Source: Asticcacaulis sp. MM231 | Lineage (GTDB): Bacteria; Pseudomonadota; Alphaproteobacteria; Caulobacterales; Caulobacteraceae | Length of the DNA stretch: 64,000 nucleotides | Direction of reading: 5' to 3' | Assembly (NCBI RefSeq): GCF_964186625.1 | Contig: NZ_OZ075108.1 | Location: forward strand, 2,758,501-2,822,500 | Shown: positions 33,247 through 41,817 of the stretch, piece by piece | How the letters are laid out: every line of letters begins with the position of its first letter | Position numbering within the stretch: the first letter of the stretch is position 1 | The notes under the pieces: generated by a model | What the model saw: the letters and a program-made list of their open reading frames with translations, nothing else | Told to the model about the DNA's origin: nothing | Databases searched by the model: none | Program-made: the position numbers and the translations under genes

Positions 33247-35019
33247 TTAGTTGGTCAGGCGTATCTTCTTGATTGACTTCATAATGCTGCCAAGCGTGCC
33301 GCTGATCTGGTTGGAACTGGACAGGTTATAATAGTAGCCCGTATTCGAGGCGCAGTTCTGGAGGGCGGTCGAATCCCCTGATTCCAGTCGCACGGTGAAG
33401 ACGGTAATGCCCAGTTTCTTGGCATTTTCGCACGCCAGAGACATCCGCGCCGTGATCTCAGTATTGTTGGTGGTCCAGCGGTTTTGCGTATTCATACCAT
33501 CGGTCAGGATGATCATATACTTGTTGATCGTCTTGTCCGTAAACGCAGCGCCGCCGGCAAACGGGGCCGTTGGCGACAGAACCTCCATACCCCACTGGAT
33601 ACCTATGGTGACATTGGTGTTGCCGGCCGGCGTCATCTTGGTGGCGTAGGTACGCACCGCGGCGACGTCCGTCGTCAGATCCATGATCGGGAGCAGGGAA
33701 TTGGTGGCGCATTTCGACGCCGGATAGAGGGTATCGGTGTTCGTCGCCACCGGCGCATCCGAGGTCACATCGTAGGACTGCGCGCGATCGATCACGCAGC
33801 CCGTCCAGGCGCCACTGGTCACGCCCAGCAGATCGCTGTTGGCGGTGATGGTGGTGTTGTCCTTGATCACCACAGTCGAACCGCTGTTATAGCCGCCGGC
33901 AGCCTGCGAGGTGTAGGCGATCGTGCCGGTATACTGCTGATAATTATAGCCCGATGGCGGCGAATAGTAAGCCGCGTTACCGTAATAATCGCCATTGCTG
34001 GAGCCGCTGTAATAGGTCAGGCTGGTGCCGCTCACCCTGTACGTCGATATCTTGTACATGATGTAGTAGTAATAATAGGTGCGCCCATAGCTGCGGTAGG
34101 TGCTGTTGGTCTTGTAATACGAGGTCGACATAACCGAAAAATAGCTCTTGCCATTGCTCGTATAGGTGCCGGTATAGTTGATCTTGTTATCCAGGCAGGC
34201 GCTGCTGGAACCGCACATATCGCTGTAATTGGCCACCAGCACCGTACATTTTTCAGAGCTCAGGCCCGTGCAGGTGTAGGGATCGGAAGAGGTTGCGAAA
34301 TTGCCGGTATAGCTGCCCATGCCGGCGACGTTATCAAGCGCTACCTGGGTATCAAAGGGCACAAGCGCCACCTTGGTCTTGCCGATATTGTTGCCGCTGG
34401 AATCGAGCAATGAGGCCAGCGTCGCATCCAGGCTGCTCTTGAGTGCTTCCATCTTGGTGACCGTGGCGCCCGATGTTTTTTGCCCCATCGAACCGGTGTT
34501 ATCGAGCACGAACACGATCTCGGCGGCGTTCATGGTCACACCGGCATCCGCCTTGGCGCTGATGGTGACCGAGCCCATATCAGTTTTCTGGCCCATCAGA
34601 AGTTCGGACATATTACCAACGACCAGCGTCTTCACCGTAGCGGTGGCCGCATAGTGCATGGTCTGGATATTATTGTCCGTCGTGACGGTCAACTCGCCGG
34701 CCGCGGTATCAAACCCGTCGCGCACAGACTTGCCACAATAGGTGTTGGAGACGCTGCCGGAATCGGAGAGGTTATCGCAGAAGGCGTTCTTGGCGGCCGT
34801 CGTCTGGGACGTTAGATTGCCATTGGAATTGAGCGCCGCAGCAATGGCGGCACTATCGGCCGCATCCTGAAGCCGCGCCTTGGCCGTAAGGACATTGGCG
34901 AATTCCACGCCCGCGCCGGTCACGGCGACGATTGGAATAATGGCCAAGGCCACGGTAACCGTCACATTGCCGCGTGTCTGTGTTAGAAAGCGTTTCAGAA
35001 AACCACGTAAACCGGTCAT
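33247..35019 (-). CDS. TadG-like protein with von Willebrand A domain and Tyr-rich insert
   Basis: 590 residues. The N-terminus, RGNVTVTVALAIIPIVAVT and a single membrane segment, then ARLQDAADSAAIAAALN, is typical of TadG. The vWA domain shows IVFVLDNTGSMGQ (metal-ion site) and KYMIILTDGMNTQNRW. Residues about 290-373 form an unusual Tyr/Ser/Thr/Gly-rich low-complexity insert, including RTYYYYYIMYK and NGDYYGNAAYY, within the vWA region. It is a homologue of the convergent gene at 31704-33173 but differs in this insert. The role, pilus tip or envelope scaffold, is inferred from family only. The upstream 190 nt are AT-rich and hold no other gene. Confidence 0.83.
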   Translation of the reverse strand: MTGLRGFLKRFLTQTRGNVTVTVALAIIPIVAVTGAGVEFANVLTAKARLQDAADSAAIAAALNSNGNLTSQTTAAKNAFCDNLSDSGSVSNTYCGKSVRDGFDTAAGELTVTTDNNIQTMHYAATATVKTLVVGNMSELLMGQKTDMGSVTISAKADAGVTMNAAEIVFVLDNTGSMGQKTSGATVTKMEALKSSLDATLASLLDSSGNNIGKTKVALVPFDTQVALDNVAGMGSYTGNFATSSDPYTCTGLSSEKCTVLVANYSDMCGSSSACLDNKINYTGTYTSNGKSYFSVMSTSYYKTNSTYRSYGRTYYYYYIMYKISTYRVSGTSLTYYSGSSNGDYYGNAAYYSPPSGYNYQQYTGTIAYTSQAAGGYNSGSTVVIKDNTTITANSDLLGVTSGAWTGCVIDRAQSYDVTSDAPVATNTDTLYPASKCATNSLLPIMDLTTDVAAVRTYATKMTPAGNTNVTIGIQWGMEVLSPTAPFAGGAAFTDKTINKYMIILTDGMNTQNRWTTNNTEITARMSLACENAKKLGITVFTVRLESGDSTALQNCASNTGYYYNLSSSNQISGTLGSIMKSIKKIRLTN

Positions 35020-35213
35020 TCAGGTGCCCTTGAGGCTTAATTAGCGATTTTTTCGCCGGGGTTATACAATACAAACCCGAAAATTATCAGTCGCTGATTA
35101 AAAAGGCAGTAATTTTAACAGTAAACAGAAATGAGAAAATTGGTAATATTAATTTCTATTTATAATTAATAGTCATTAAGATAAATAAAGCATGAAAATA
35201 CGTTTCACTGCTA

Positions 35214-36032
35214 TTACAGCACCCTTAGGTCCAGCGCCTGGCACAACTCAACCACATCCTGATGCAGGGGCGCTGACAGGGTAAACTCACCGCTGCCGTT
35301 CGGATGCGGAAAAGTCAGGCGCAGGGCATGCAGCATGAGGCGCTTGACGCCAATACCACCCAGGCTCAGGGCGCCGCCATAACGGATATCGCCGGCGATC
35401 GGCGATCCCATATGCGCCAGATGAACGCGGATCTGATGCATCCGTCCGGTATGCGGCATGCAGCGCACCAACGCCACCTCGTCGGTGCGGCTCAGCACTT
35501 CAAAAGCGGTTTTGGCCGCCTGCGCCTCGGGATGATCGGCCTCGCAGACACGCGAATAGGCTTCGCGGCCAAGCTCCTCACGGCGCAGGGGAAACTCCAT
35601 CACGCCCTTGTCTGGCAGGTTTTGCGGATGGGAGACGACGCACAGATAGGTCTTGGCGAAAGCCCGGCGGATCATCGCCTTGCCGAGATAGGAGGTGGCT
35701 GGCGCTGTCTTGGCCACCAGCAGGATGCCCGACGTATCGCGGTCGAGGCGGTGGATCAGGTTGGGCCGCTTGCCGTTGGGCCGTGCGAAGGCCCACATCA
35801 TGTCATCGAGATTATGACCGCCGCCGCGCCCGCCTTGCGACGACAGTCCCGACGGCTTGTTGAAACCGAAGATATCGGCGTCTTCATAGACGATCATCGA
35901 CTTGACCCACGCCGTCTCCTCGGGCGTGATCGCCTTGGGCAATTTGCGCGGGTTGGTGCTTACGGCTTCCTGACGCGGACGACGCCGGCCGGTTTCCAGG
36001 GCTTTACGATGTTGGGGGGACTGCTTGACCAT
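35214..36032 (-). CDS. RluA-family pseudouridine synthase
   Basis: 272 residues. The catalytic Asp is in PNLIHRLDRDTSGILLVAK; other RluA marks are FGFNKPSGLSSQGG, MPHTGRMHQIRVHLAHMGSP and GDIRYGG. The enzyme converts uridine to pseudouridine in rRNA or tRNA. The S4 RNA-binding domain of RluC/RluD is missing; instead about 35 basic residues precede the catalytic domain. The target base cannot be assigned. The gene follows the DUF805 gene by 9 nt on the same strand. Confidence 0.88.
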   Translation of the reverse strand: MVKQSPQHRKALETGRRRPRQEAVSTNPRKLPKAITPEETAWVKSMIVYEDADIFGFNKPSGLSSQGGRGGGHNLDDMMWAFARPNGKRPNLIHRLDRDTSGILLVAKTAPATSYLGKAMIRRAFAKTYLCVVSHPQNLPDKGVMEFPLRREELGREAYSRVCEADHPEAQAAKTAFEVLSRTDEVALVRCMPHTGRMHQIRVHLAHMGSPIAGDIRYGGALSLGGIGVKRLMLHALRLTFPHPNGSGEFTLSAPLHQDVVELCQALDLRVL

Positions 36033-36041
36033 GGGCGATGC

Positions 36042-36545
36042 CTAACCAAAGGCATCACCGTCGTCAATGACGCCATCGCGTGCCTGCTCCGCCAGAAGCA
36101 CGAGCAACGCCAAAACTGAAAAACCGCCAAAGGCCAGCAACACCCATAATCCGCTGCGATTGGCGTCCTGAAGGCGACGTATGGCAACAGACAGGAGGGG
36201 TAAATAAAAAATCAAAGGAACAAATGGCAGAATAAGTAACGCGCGTGAAATCTCGCCTTCTGCCGCGATCGCTTTCCAGAAAGCCACGTTCATGATGACA
36301 TACGAAGCCATCGTCCAGAACAAAAACCACCAGAATTCTGAACGCGATGCCCTGCCATTAAAAACAAAAGCGCGCTTGAAACCGCGTACCAATGCCTGCC
36401 CGGATGCTGCCGGATGCGACGGCGCGCCAAAACGGTTAGCCCCTTCCGGAAGCGGCAACCTAAAAACAACGATGCACGACACCAGCCCTGGCACAAACAT
36501 AACCAAGACAATGATCAGGATATGCCAGATTAAAAACGACCCCAT
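36042..36545 (-). CDS. DUF805-family membrane protein with N-terminal extension
   Basis: 167 residues. A first membrane segment (FLIWHILIIVLVMFVPGLV) and a loop precede the DUF805 core: FNGRASRSEFWWFLFW, then membrane segments and the signature AIRRLQDANRSGLWVLL. The function of the family is unknown. The extra N-terminal membrane helix distinguishes it from the copy at 31041-31451. It lies between rarA and the pseudouridine synthase, all on the minus strand and closely spaced. Confidence 0.83.
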   Translation of the reverse strand: MGSFLIWHILIIVLVMFVPGLVSCIVVFRLPLPEGANRFGAPSHPAASGQALVRGFKRAFVFNGRASRSEFWWFLFWTMASYVIMNVAFWKAIAAEGEISRALLILPFVPLIFYLPLLSVAIRRLQDANRSGLWVLLAFGGFSVLALLVLLAEQARDGVIDDGDAFG

Positions 36546-36565
36546 ACTTACCCCCTCGTATGAAA

Positions 36566-37912
36566 TTACCGCTTCTGCTTAAGAAGCCTTAGTTCGCTGA
36601 GATATTCAAGCCGTTGCTTGGTCTTTCCCTCGTGGCCATCGCCCTTGGGATCGTAAAACTTCGGGCGTTTCATGCCGTCCGGGAAATAGTTCTGACCGGA
36701 GAAACCGTCCGGATCGTCGGGGTCATAGATATAGCCCGCGCCATAGCCGATACCCTTCATCAGCTTGGTCGGCGCATTGAGGATCACCGCCGGCGGATCG
36801 AGATGGCCGGTTTCCTTCGCCGCCTTCTGAGCCGCCTTGAAGGCCGTGTAGACGCTGTTGGATTTCGGCGCCGAGGCCATGTGCACCACCGCCTGCGCCA
36901 GCGCCAGTTCACCCTCCGGCGAGCCCAGAACCTCATAGGTGTCACGCGCGGCATGGCACATCAAAAGCGACATCGGGTCGGCATTGCCGATATCTTCCGA
37001 CGCCATGCGGATCATGCGGCGGGCGATGAACAGGGGATCGTCGCCGCCATTGAGCATCCGCGCCAGCCAGTAGAGCGCCGCATCGGGGTCAGAGCCGCGC
37101 ACCGACTTGTGCAGGGCCGAAATGAGGTTGTAATGACCCTCCTTGTCCTTGTCGTGGTTAGGCCGGCGCTTTTGCAGGTGCGCCAGCAGGCCATCGGAAC
37201 CGATCGGTGCGTCAAAGCCCATATGATCAAGCAACTCGATCAGGCTCAGGATATAGCGGCCATCGCCATCACTGAGCAGTTTCAGCGTATCATAGGCTTC
37301 CGGCGTTAGCGGCAGCTTGCGCACCAGGAAACCTTCGGCACGGGCGATCAGGCCATCAAGCGCAGCATCATCGAGCCGTTTCAGCACGAACACCTGACAG
37401 CGTGACAACAACGCGCCGTTAAGTTCAAACGACGGGTTTTCGGTCGTGGCGCCGATCAGGGTGACGACGCCCGCCTCGACATAGGGCAGGAAACTGTCCT
37501 GCTGGGCGCGGTTAAAGCGGTGGATTTCATCTACGAACAGGACGGTGCGGGCGCCCTGGCCATGGCGGAACTGCGCCTGCTCGAACGCCTTCTTGAGATC
37601 GGCGACGCCCGAAAAAACCGCCGAAATCTGCTGGAACTCGTAACCGGCGGCTTCTGCCAGCAGGCGCGCAATGGTCGTCTTGCCGACGCCCGGCGGTCCC
37701 CACAGAATCAGGCTCGGCAGAAAGCCGCGCTCGATCAGGCGGGCGATGGCGCCGCCCTCCCCCAGCAGATGATCCTGCCCGACGATATCGGCGAGCACCT
37801 GCGGCCGCAGCCGGTCGGCCAGCGGCTTCTGGTCGTCATCGATCTTCGGCATAGTGTTCTTCAGCGTCGGCTCCGGTGTGCCGAAAAGGTCAGTCAGGGG
37901 GGCTTTGGACAT
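36566..37912 (-). CDS. rarA: replication-associated recombination protein A (AAA+ ATPase)
   Basis: 448 residues. Walker A is in LWGPPGVGKTTIARLLA, Walker B in VLFVDEIHRFNRAQQD and sensor 1 in IGATTENPSFELN; the C-terminal MgsA domain contains KSVRGSDPDAALYWLARML and EDIGNADP. RarA (MgsA) acts at stalled replication forks with SSB and the clamp loader. Length and domain order are standard. It begins 51 nt downstream of a small gene that follows the M61 peptidase, possibly one transcript from the protease genes. Confidence 0.94.
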   Translation of the reverse strand: MSKAPLTDLFGTPEPTLKNTMPKIDDDQKPLADRLRPQVLADIVGQDHLLGEGGAIARLIERGFLPSLILWGPPGVGKTTIARLLAEAAGYEFQQISAVFSGVADLKKAFEQAQFRHGQGARTVLFVDEIHRFNRAQQDSFLPYVEAGVVTLIGATTENPSFELNGALLSRCQVFVLKRLDDAALDGLIARAEGFLVRKLPLTPEAYDTLKLLSDGDGRYILSLIELLDHMGFDAPIGSDGLLAHLQKRRPNHDKDKEGHYNLISALHKSVRGSDPDAALYWLARMLNGGDDPLFIARRMIRMASEDIGNADPMSLLMCHAARDTYEVLGSPEGELALAQAVVHMASAPKSNSVYTAFKAAQKAAKETGHLDPPAVILNAPTKLMKGIGYGAGYIYDPDDPDGFSGQNYFPDGMKRPKFYDPKGDGHEGKTKQRLEYLSELRLLKQKR

Positions 37913-37963
37913 GAAACAAATATAGAACGGAGCGCCCGCAGTTGAAAGGGCAAAACTGCGATT

Positions 37964-38191
37964 TTATCGACGCGCGGCGAGGCTTTGGCGCAGATGATCT
38001 AACTGCGCCTGCGCGGCCGGTGACAGGGTCACATAGACGGCCGGGCCATGCACAGGCTCCTGCCGCGCATCCGGCCAGGCATCAGAACCACGCGCCGCCC
38101 GCCGCACAAGAGGCTCGACCGGCTGAACGCGCTGACGCCAATAGGCGCTGGCGCGGCTCTCGACCTGTCCTGCATGGGCTGAAAAACGCAA
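37964..38191 (-). CDS. small basic protein, unknown
   Basis: 75 residues from a TTG start with a textbook GGAGG 5 nt upstream, the reason for the call. It is Arg/Ala/Gln-rich with YVTLSPAAQAQLDHLRQSL near the end, likely a short helix. No signal peptide or known domain is recognised. It lies between the M61 peptidase and rarA on the same strand. Without the ribosome site it would not be supported, as GC-rich DNA gives many such frames. Confidence 0.5.
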   Translation of the reverse strand: MRFSAHAGQVESRASAYWRQRVQPVEPLVRRAARGSDAWPDARQEPVHGPAVYVTLSPAAQAQLDHLRQSLAARR

Positions 38192-38232
38192 CCTGACCTC
38201 CGGTGCGAAGACATGATTCTCCGCACCAACAG

Positions 38233-38248
38233 GTTAACGCGCGTTAAC
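38233..38248. promoter_or_regulatory. perfect palindrome GTTAACGCGCGTTAAC
   Basis: A 16-nt perfect palindrome with two TTAA half-sites 6 nt apart, placed between the M61 peptidase stop and the small TTG-start gene. It resembles but does not equal the CtrA box (7-nt spacing). A protein-binding site is possible; nothing more can be said. Confidence 0.35.
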
Positions 38249-38260
38249 ACCTTGCGCCAA

Positions 38261-40222
38261 TTATTTTCTGTTTACGGGCTTGTCCTCAGCCCCATAGATC
38301 GGCTTCAGCAGATCTTTCGTGCCGTCGATCCGTTCCAGATGCGGATAGCGCAGGCCGTCATGATAGTCGAAGCTGACGCTGCGAAAATACTCGCCGTCCT
38401 GCACCATCATTTCGATCTTGTCGCGGTTGCCGGGCGCATGGGCCGCCACGATGGCGTCTTTCAGACGTCCGCCATCGAAGGCCCGGCCATTGACCGCGAT
38501 CACCTTCATGCCCGCCGTGAGCCCCGCCTTGAAGCCAGGCCCATCCCACAGGACATCGCGCAGGGTGCCGTCACGGCCGACGCTGAGGCCCAGGCTGTAA
38601 CCCAGCGCTGCGCCGCCACGCTTGGACTCGTTGCTCTTGATAAAGTCAGACGGCGTGTCGTTATAGACCAGTTTGTAACCCGCCCGCGCCAGACCATCCA
38701 GTGGCGCGCCTGTCCCTGTGCGGTTCAGACGGGTGTTGAGGAAGCTTGCCCAGTCATACGGATAGACATCGTTCAGCGCCTTGACCACGTCCTCGAAGCT
38801 ATAGGGCGCCGGCAGGTAGGAACCGTTATGCGCCCCCCAGAAACCGCGTGCGAAATCATCCAGCGACCGCCTGCCGCCGGTCTTTTCGCGGATCAGGGTG
38901 TCGGCATCGAGCCAGATCAATCCCCCTTCGGCATAATAGTCCTCCGAGCGCTGCCAGGTCGGCCATGATTTCGGCCCCCGGTTTGAGATGATCGGATCGT
39001 AGGTCGTGTCCTGCAGATCGCGCCACTGGCGTGCCGGCAGTATGTCGTAACTCGCTGCCGTCACCGCCAGCATTTGCAGGCGCTGCTCAAAATTATAAAG
39101 GCCGGCGCGGTTTTCCAGCACGTCGGTCCAATAGGTCGTACCGCCCTCATAGACCCACAAAAGCTCGTTGCGCATCGGCTCGTTGAAGGTCGGGGTGAAT
39201 TGCCCCGCCGGCCTGCGATACTTGCCATCCCAAGAATGGATATATTCATGCGCGATGATGTTGCGACCGAAGCCCTTGCCGGCGACATTGGCGAAATAGC
39301 CCGGTTCGATACCGATCTCGGACGAGCGGTGATGCTCCAGCCCGATACCGCCCATCTCATCGGAGACCGCGACCAGCCAGTCGTAATGATCATAGTGCTG
39401 CCCCCCGAAAAGCTTATAGGCCTCCTGAACAACCTTGCGGTGGATCTTCAGCACATCATCCGAGACGGTGAGTTCCTTGGGATCATCGGCCACCAGGTTC
39501 ATCCATACCGGCGTCTTGTCGCCGGGCGCCATGTCGTAGCGCTTGAAATAGCGTCCGGCGATCAGGGGCGAATCTACGAAGTTGTCGTAGGAGATTGGCT
39601 TGAAGGTGACCACATCGCCCTCGCGCCTGTCCGTCTCCAGCGCCGTGGCGAAATGCCAGTCCTTCGGAAGGGTGAGGCTGACCTGGATCGGGATGCGGCG
39701 CGTGTAGTAGCCGGCAGGATAGAGGCTTTCGTTCTCCCATTGCAGGGTCAGCATGTTGCGCGTGTGGACGATGACGCCGTCCCTCTCCTGCACCGGCGAC
39801 AGGTACTGGAAATCGGCCGTTACCTCGCTGACACCCTCCGGCACCTCGACGTGGAAGGCGTACATATCGACATCATCACGCCGCCATTTCAGCTCCTGTT
39901 GTCCGTTTGGGCCGCCCGCCCTGATATGCAGTCCGGCGATCTTGGTCAGGTCGCTATCACCCGGCGAATGGTGGCCCGGCAGCCATTTCGGCACCAGAAG
40001 AGTCAGCCGCCCCGCCTTGCTGACGGGAATAATCTCACGCATGGCGATGATATGGCGATCCAGATCGGTGGCATCGACGTGCAAACGGATAACGCCGGGA
40101 TAGTCGATATCCTGCGGCGCCGGTAAGGCGGGCGTCTCCGCCGCTGGAACCGGCAGCGCTTGTGCGTTGGCGCCGCTCGCCATCAGGGCCATCACCAAAG
40201 CCAGAACGGATACCTTCAACAT
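38261..40222 (-). CDS. exported M61-family metallopeptidase with PDZ domain
   Basis: 653 residues from ATG 40222, which has GGAGG 6 nt upstream; the signal peptide ends near GANAQ. The zinc motif is HEYIHSWDGK (about residue 322), with a Glu in the following NELLWVYEGGTTYWTDVL as third ligand, the M61 (glycyl aminopeptidase) pattern. A PDZ domain occupies roughly residues 540-620 (LGLSVGRDGTLRDVLW, GLTAGMKVIAVNGRAF). It likely trims peptides in the periplasm. It lies next to the Deg-type protease gene, so the pair may serve envelope protein quality control. Confidence 0.88.
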   Translation of the reverse strand: MLKVSVLALVMALMASGANAQALPVPAAETPALPAPQDIDYPGVIRLHVDATDLDRHIIAMREIIPVSKAGRLTLLVPKWLPGHHSPGDSDLTKIAGLHIRAGGPNGQQELKWRRDDVDMYAFHVEVPEGVSEVTADFQYLSPVQERDGVIVHTRNMLTLQWENESLYPAGYYTRRIPIQVSLTLPKDWHFATALETDRREGDVVTFKPISYDNFVDSPLIAGRYFKRYDMAPGDKTPVWMNLVADDPKELTVSDDVLKIHRKVVQEAYKLFGGQHYDHYDWLVAVSDEMGGIGLEHHRSSEIGIEPGYFANVAGKGFGRNIIAHEYIHSWDGKYRRPAGQFTPTFNEPMRNELLWVYEGGTTYWTDVLENRAGLYNFEQRLQMLAVTAASYDILPARQWRDLQDTTYDPIISNRGPKSWPTWQRSEDYYAEGGLIWLDADTLIREKTGGRRSLDDFARGFWGAHNGSYLPAPYSFEDVVKALNDVYPYDWASFLNTRLNRTGTGAPLDGLARAGYKLVYNDTPSDFIKSNESKRGGAALGYSLGLSVGRDGTLRDVLWDGPGFKAGLTAGMKVIAVNGRAFDGGRLKDAIVAAHAPGNRDKIEMMVQDGEYFRSVSFDYHDGLRYPHLERIDGTKDLLKPIYGAEDKPVNRK

Positions 40223-40294
40223 GCAGCGCCTCCTCAAATATAAGGCGGTACTATTGGTCAGGTCGCGCAGCCTGTAAAGTGGTTGCCACGGATA

Positions 40295-41725
40295 TCAGCT
40301 AAAGGTCGCAGTGATGATCTGACCGCGGCGCATGATGGTGATCTGCCAGCGCCGCGCGCCAGCCTTGGTCACCGCTTCCAGATCGGCGGTCGTGCTGATC
40401 ACCTTGCCATTGACCGACTTGACGATATCGCCGGGACGCAGGCCGACCGAGGCGGCAAAGGTGCGCGCCGAGTCGATCGACAGCACCATAACGCCCTTCG
40501 GCGCATCGAACGGATCGACGCCGATCTCCTCGGCCACAGCCGGCGACAGGTTGACGACATGGGCGCCGGCGAAGGGGTTTTTGCCGTCGATGGTGCGTTC
40601 ATCGCGCGGCGGCGAGTTTGAGGGCGCCTGTGCCTTGATCCGTAACGTCACCGGCTTGCCGTTGCGCATGCCGTCGACTACGGCGGTCTGGCCCACCGAC
40701 ATCAGGTCGATACGATAGCGCAGGGAGGCGGCATCATTTATTGGCTGCCCATCGATGGTCAGGATGACATCACCCGTCTTGAGGCCAGCCTGATCGGCCG
40801 GGCTGCCGGCATAGATATCCGATACCAGAACGCCGGCCGGGCGATCCATGCCGAGCGACTTGGCGATGTCGCTGGTGACCGTGTCACCCTTGGCGCCGAG
40901 CCAGGGCCGTTGCAGGTGCGTGGCGCCGCCGGCGGCGCTCTCGACCACCCGCTTGACCAGGGCCGAGGGGATGGCGAAACCGACGCCGGACGACGAGCCC
41001 GAGCCTGACAGGATCATCGAATTGACCCCGATCAGGCGACCATTCATATCGACCAGCGCGCCGCCGGAATTACCGGGATTGATGGCGGCGTCGGTCTGGA
41101 TATAGGAACCACCGCCGGGGCCGACCTCGGTGCGGTCGAGGGCGGAAATAATGCCGTTGGTGACGGTCTGGCCAACGCCGAACGGATTGCCGATGGCCAG
41201 CACCAGATCGCCAACCTCCAGATTGCGGTCATCGTCCATTTCGAGCGTCGGGAAGCTGGCGCCCTTCTGGTCGATCTGGAGCACGGCCAGATCGGTGCGC
41301 GGATCGGCAAGCAGGAGTTTGGCGGGGTATTCGCGGCGGTCATTGGTGACGACCATGAAGGTGGTTGCGCCCTCGATGACGTGGTTGTTGGTGACGACGA
41401 TGCCGTCCTTGCGCACGATGACGCCGGAACCGAGCGACTGCTGGACCTGCTGGCGCGGCACGGCACCGAACATCTGCCAGAACGGATCGACCTGCTGACG
41501 CGCCACGCCCTTGGCATAGACGTTGACCACGGCCGGCGCCACGGTCTTCACCACGGGGGCAAACGAGGTCTTCATGCCGACCGCGCTGTCCGGCACCTTG
41601 CTCGGCGCGTTCAGGGTGTCATTGAAACCGGTGCCGGAGAATTTCTGGGCATCCTGCGAATGCGATGGCGAACAGGCCACCAGCAGGGCGGCGATGGAAA
41701 GATAGGCAGGGGCGCGCAGTTTCAT
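40295..41725 (-). CDS. Do/Deg-family periplasmic serine protease (lipoprotein)
   Basis: 476 residues. The N-terminus ends in a lipobox, LLVAC, so it is probably lipid-anchored, unlike soluble DegP. The trypsin-like domain shows His in VVTNNHVIEGA, Asp in DPRTDLAVLQID and Ser in AAINPGNSGGALVD. Two PDZ domains follow (AGSPADQAGLKTGDVILTID and VGLRPGDIVKSVNGK). Such proteases degrade or refold damaged envelope proteins. It is upstream of the M61 peptidase on the same strand with a 72-nt gap. degP, degQ and degS paralogues cannot be told apart here. Confidence 0.92.
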   Translation of the reverse strand: MKLRAPAYLSIAALLVACSPSHSQDAQKFSGTGFNDTLNAPSKVPDSAVGMKTSFAPVVKTVAPAVVNVYAKGVARQQVDPFWQMFGAVPRQQVQQSLGSGVIVRKDGIVVTNNHVIEGATTFMVVTNDRREYPAKLLLADPRTDLAVLQIDQKGASFPTLEMDDDRNLEVGDLVLAIGNPFGVGQTVTNGIISALDRTEVGPGGGSYIQTDAAINPGNSGGALVDMNGRLIGVNSMILSGSGSSSGVGFAIPSALVKRVVESAAGGATHLQRPWLGAKGDTVTSDIAKSLGMDRPAGVLVSDIYAGSPADQAGLKTGDVILTIDGQPINDAASLRYRIDLMSVGQTAVVDGMRNGKPVTLRIKAQAPSNSPPRDERTIDGKNPFAGAHVVNLSPAVAEEIGVDPFDAPKGVMVLSIDSARTFAASVGLRPGDIVKSVNGKVISTTADLEAVTKAGARRWQITIMRRGQIITATFS

Positions 41726-41817
41726 GTCAATTCCCGGAGGTTGGCTTGTGCGGCTAAATGTAAAAATCTTTGCGGCGGTATCAAGGCTATCGCCGGCGTG
41801 TCAGCTCATATTTGCCT

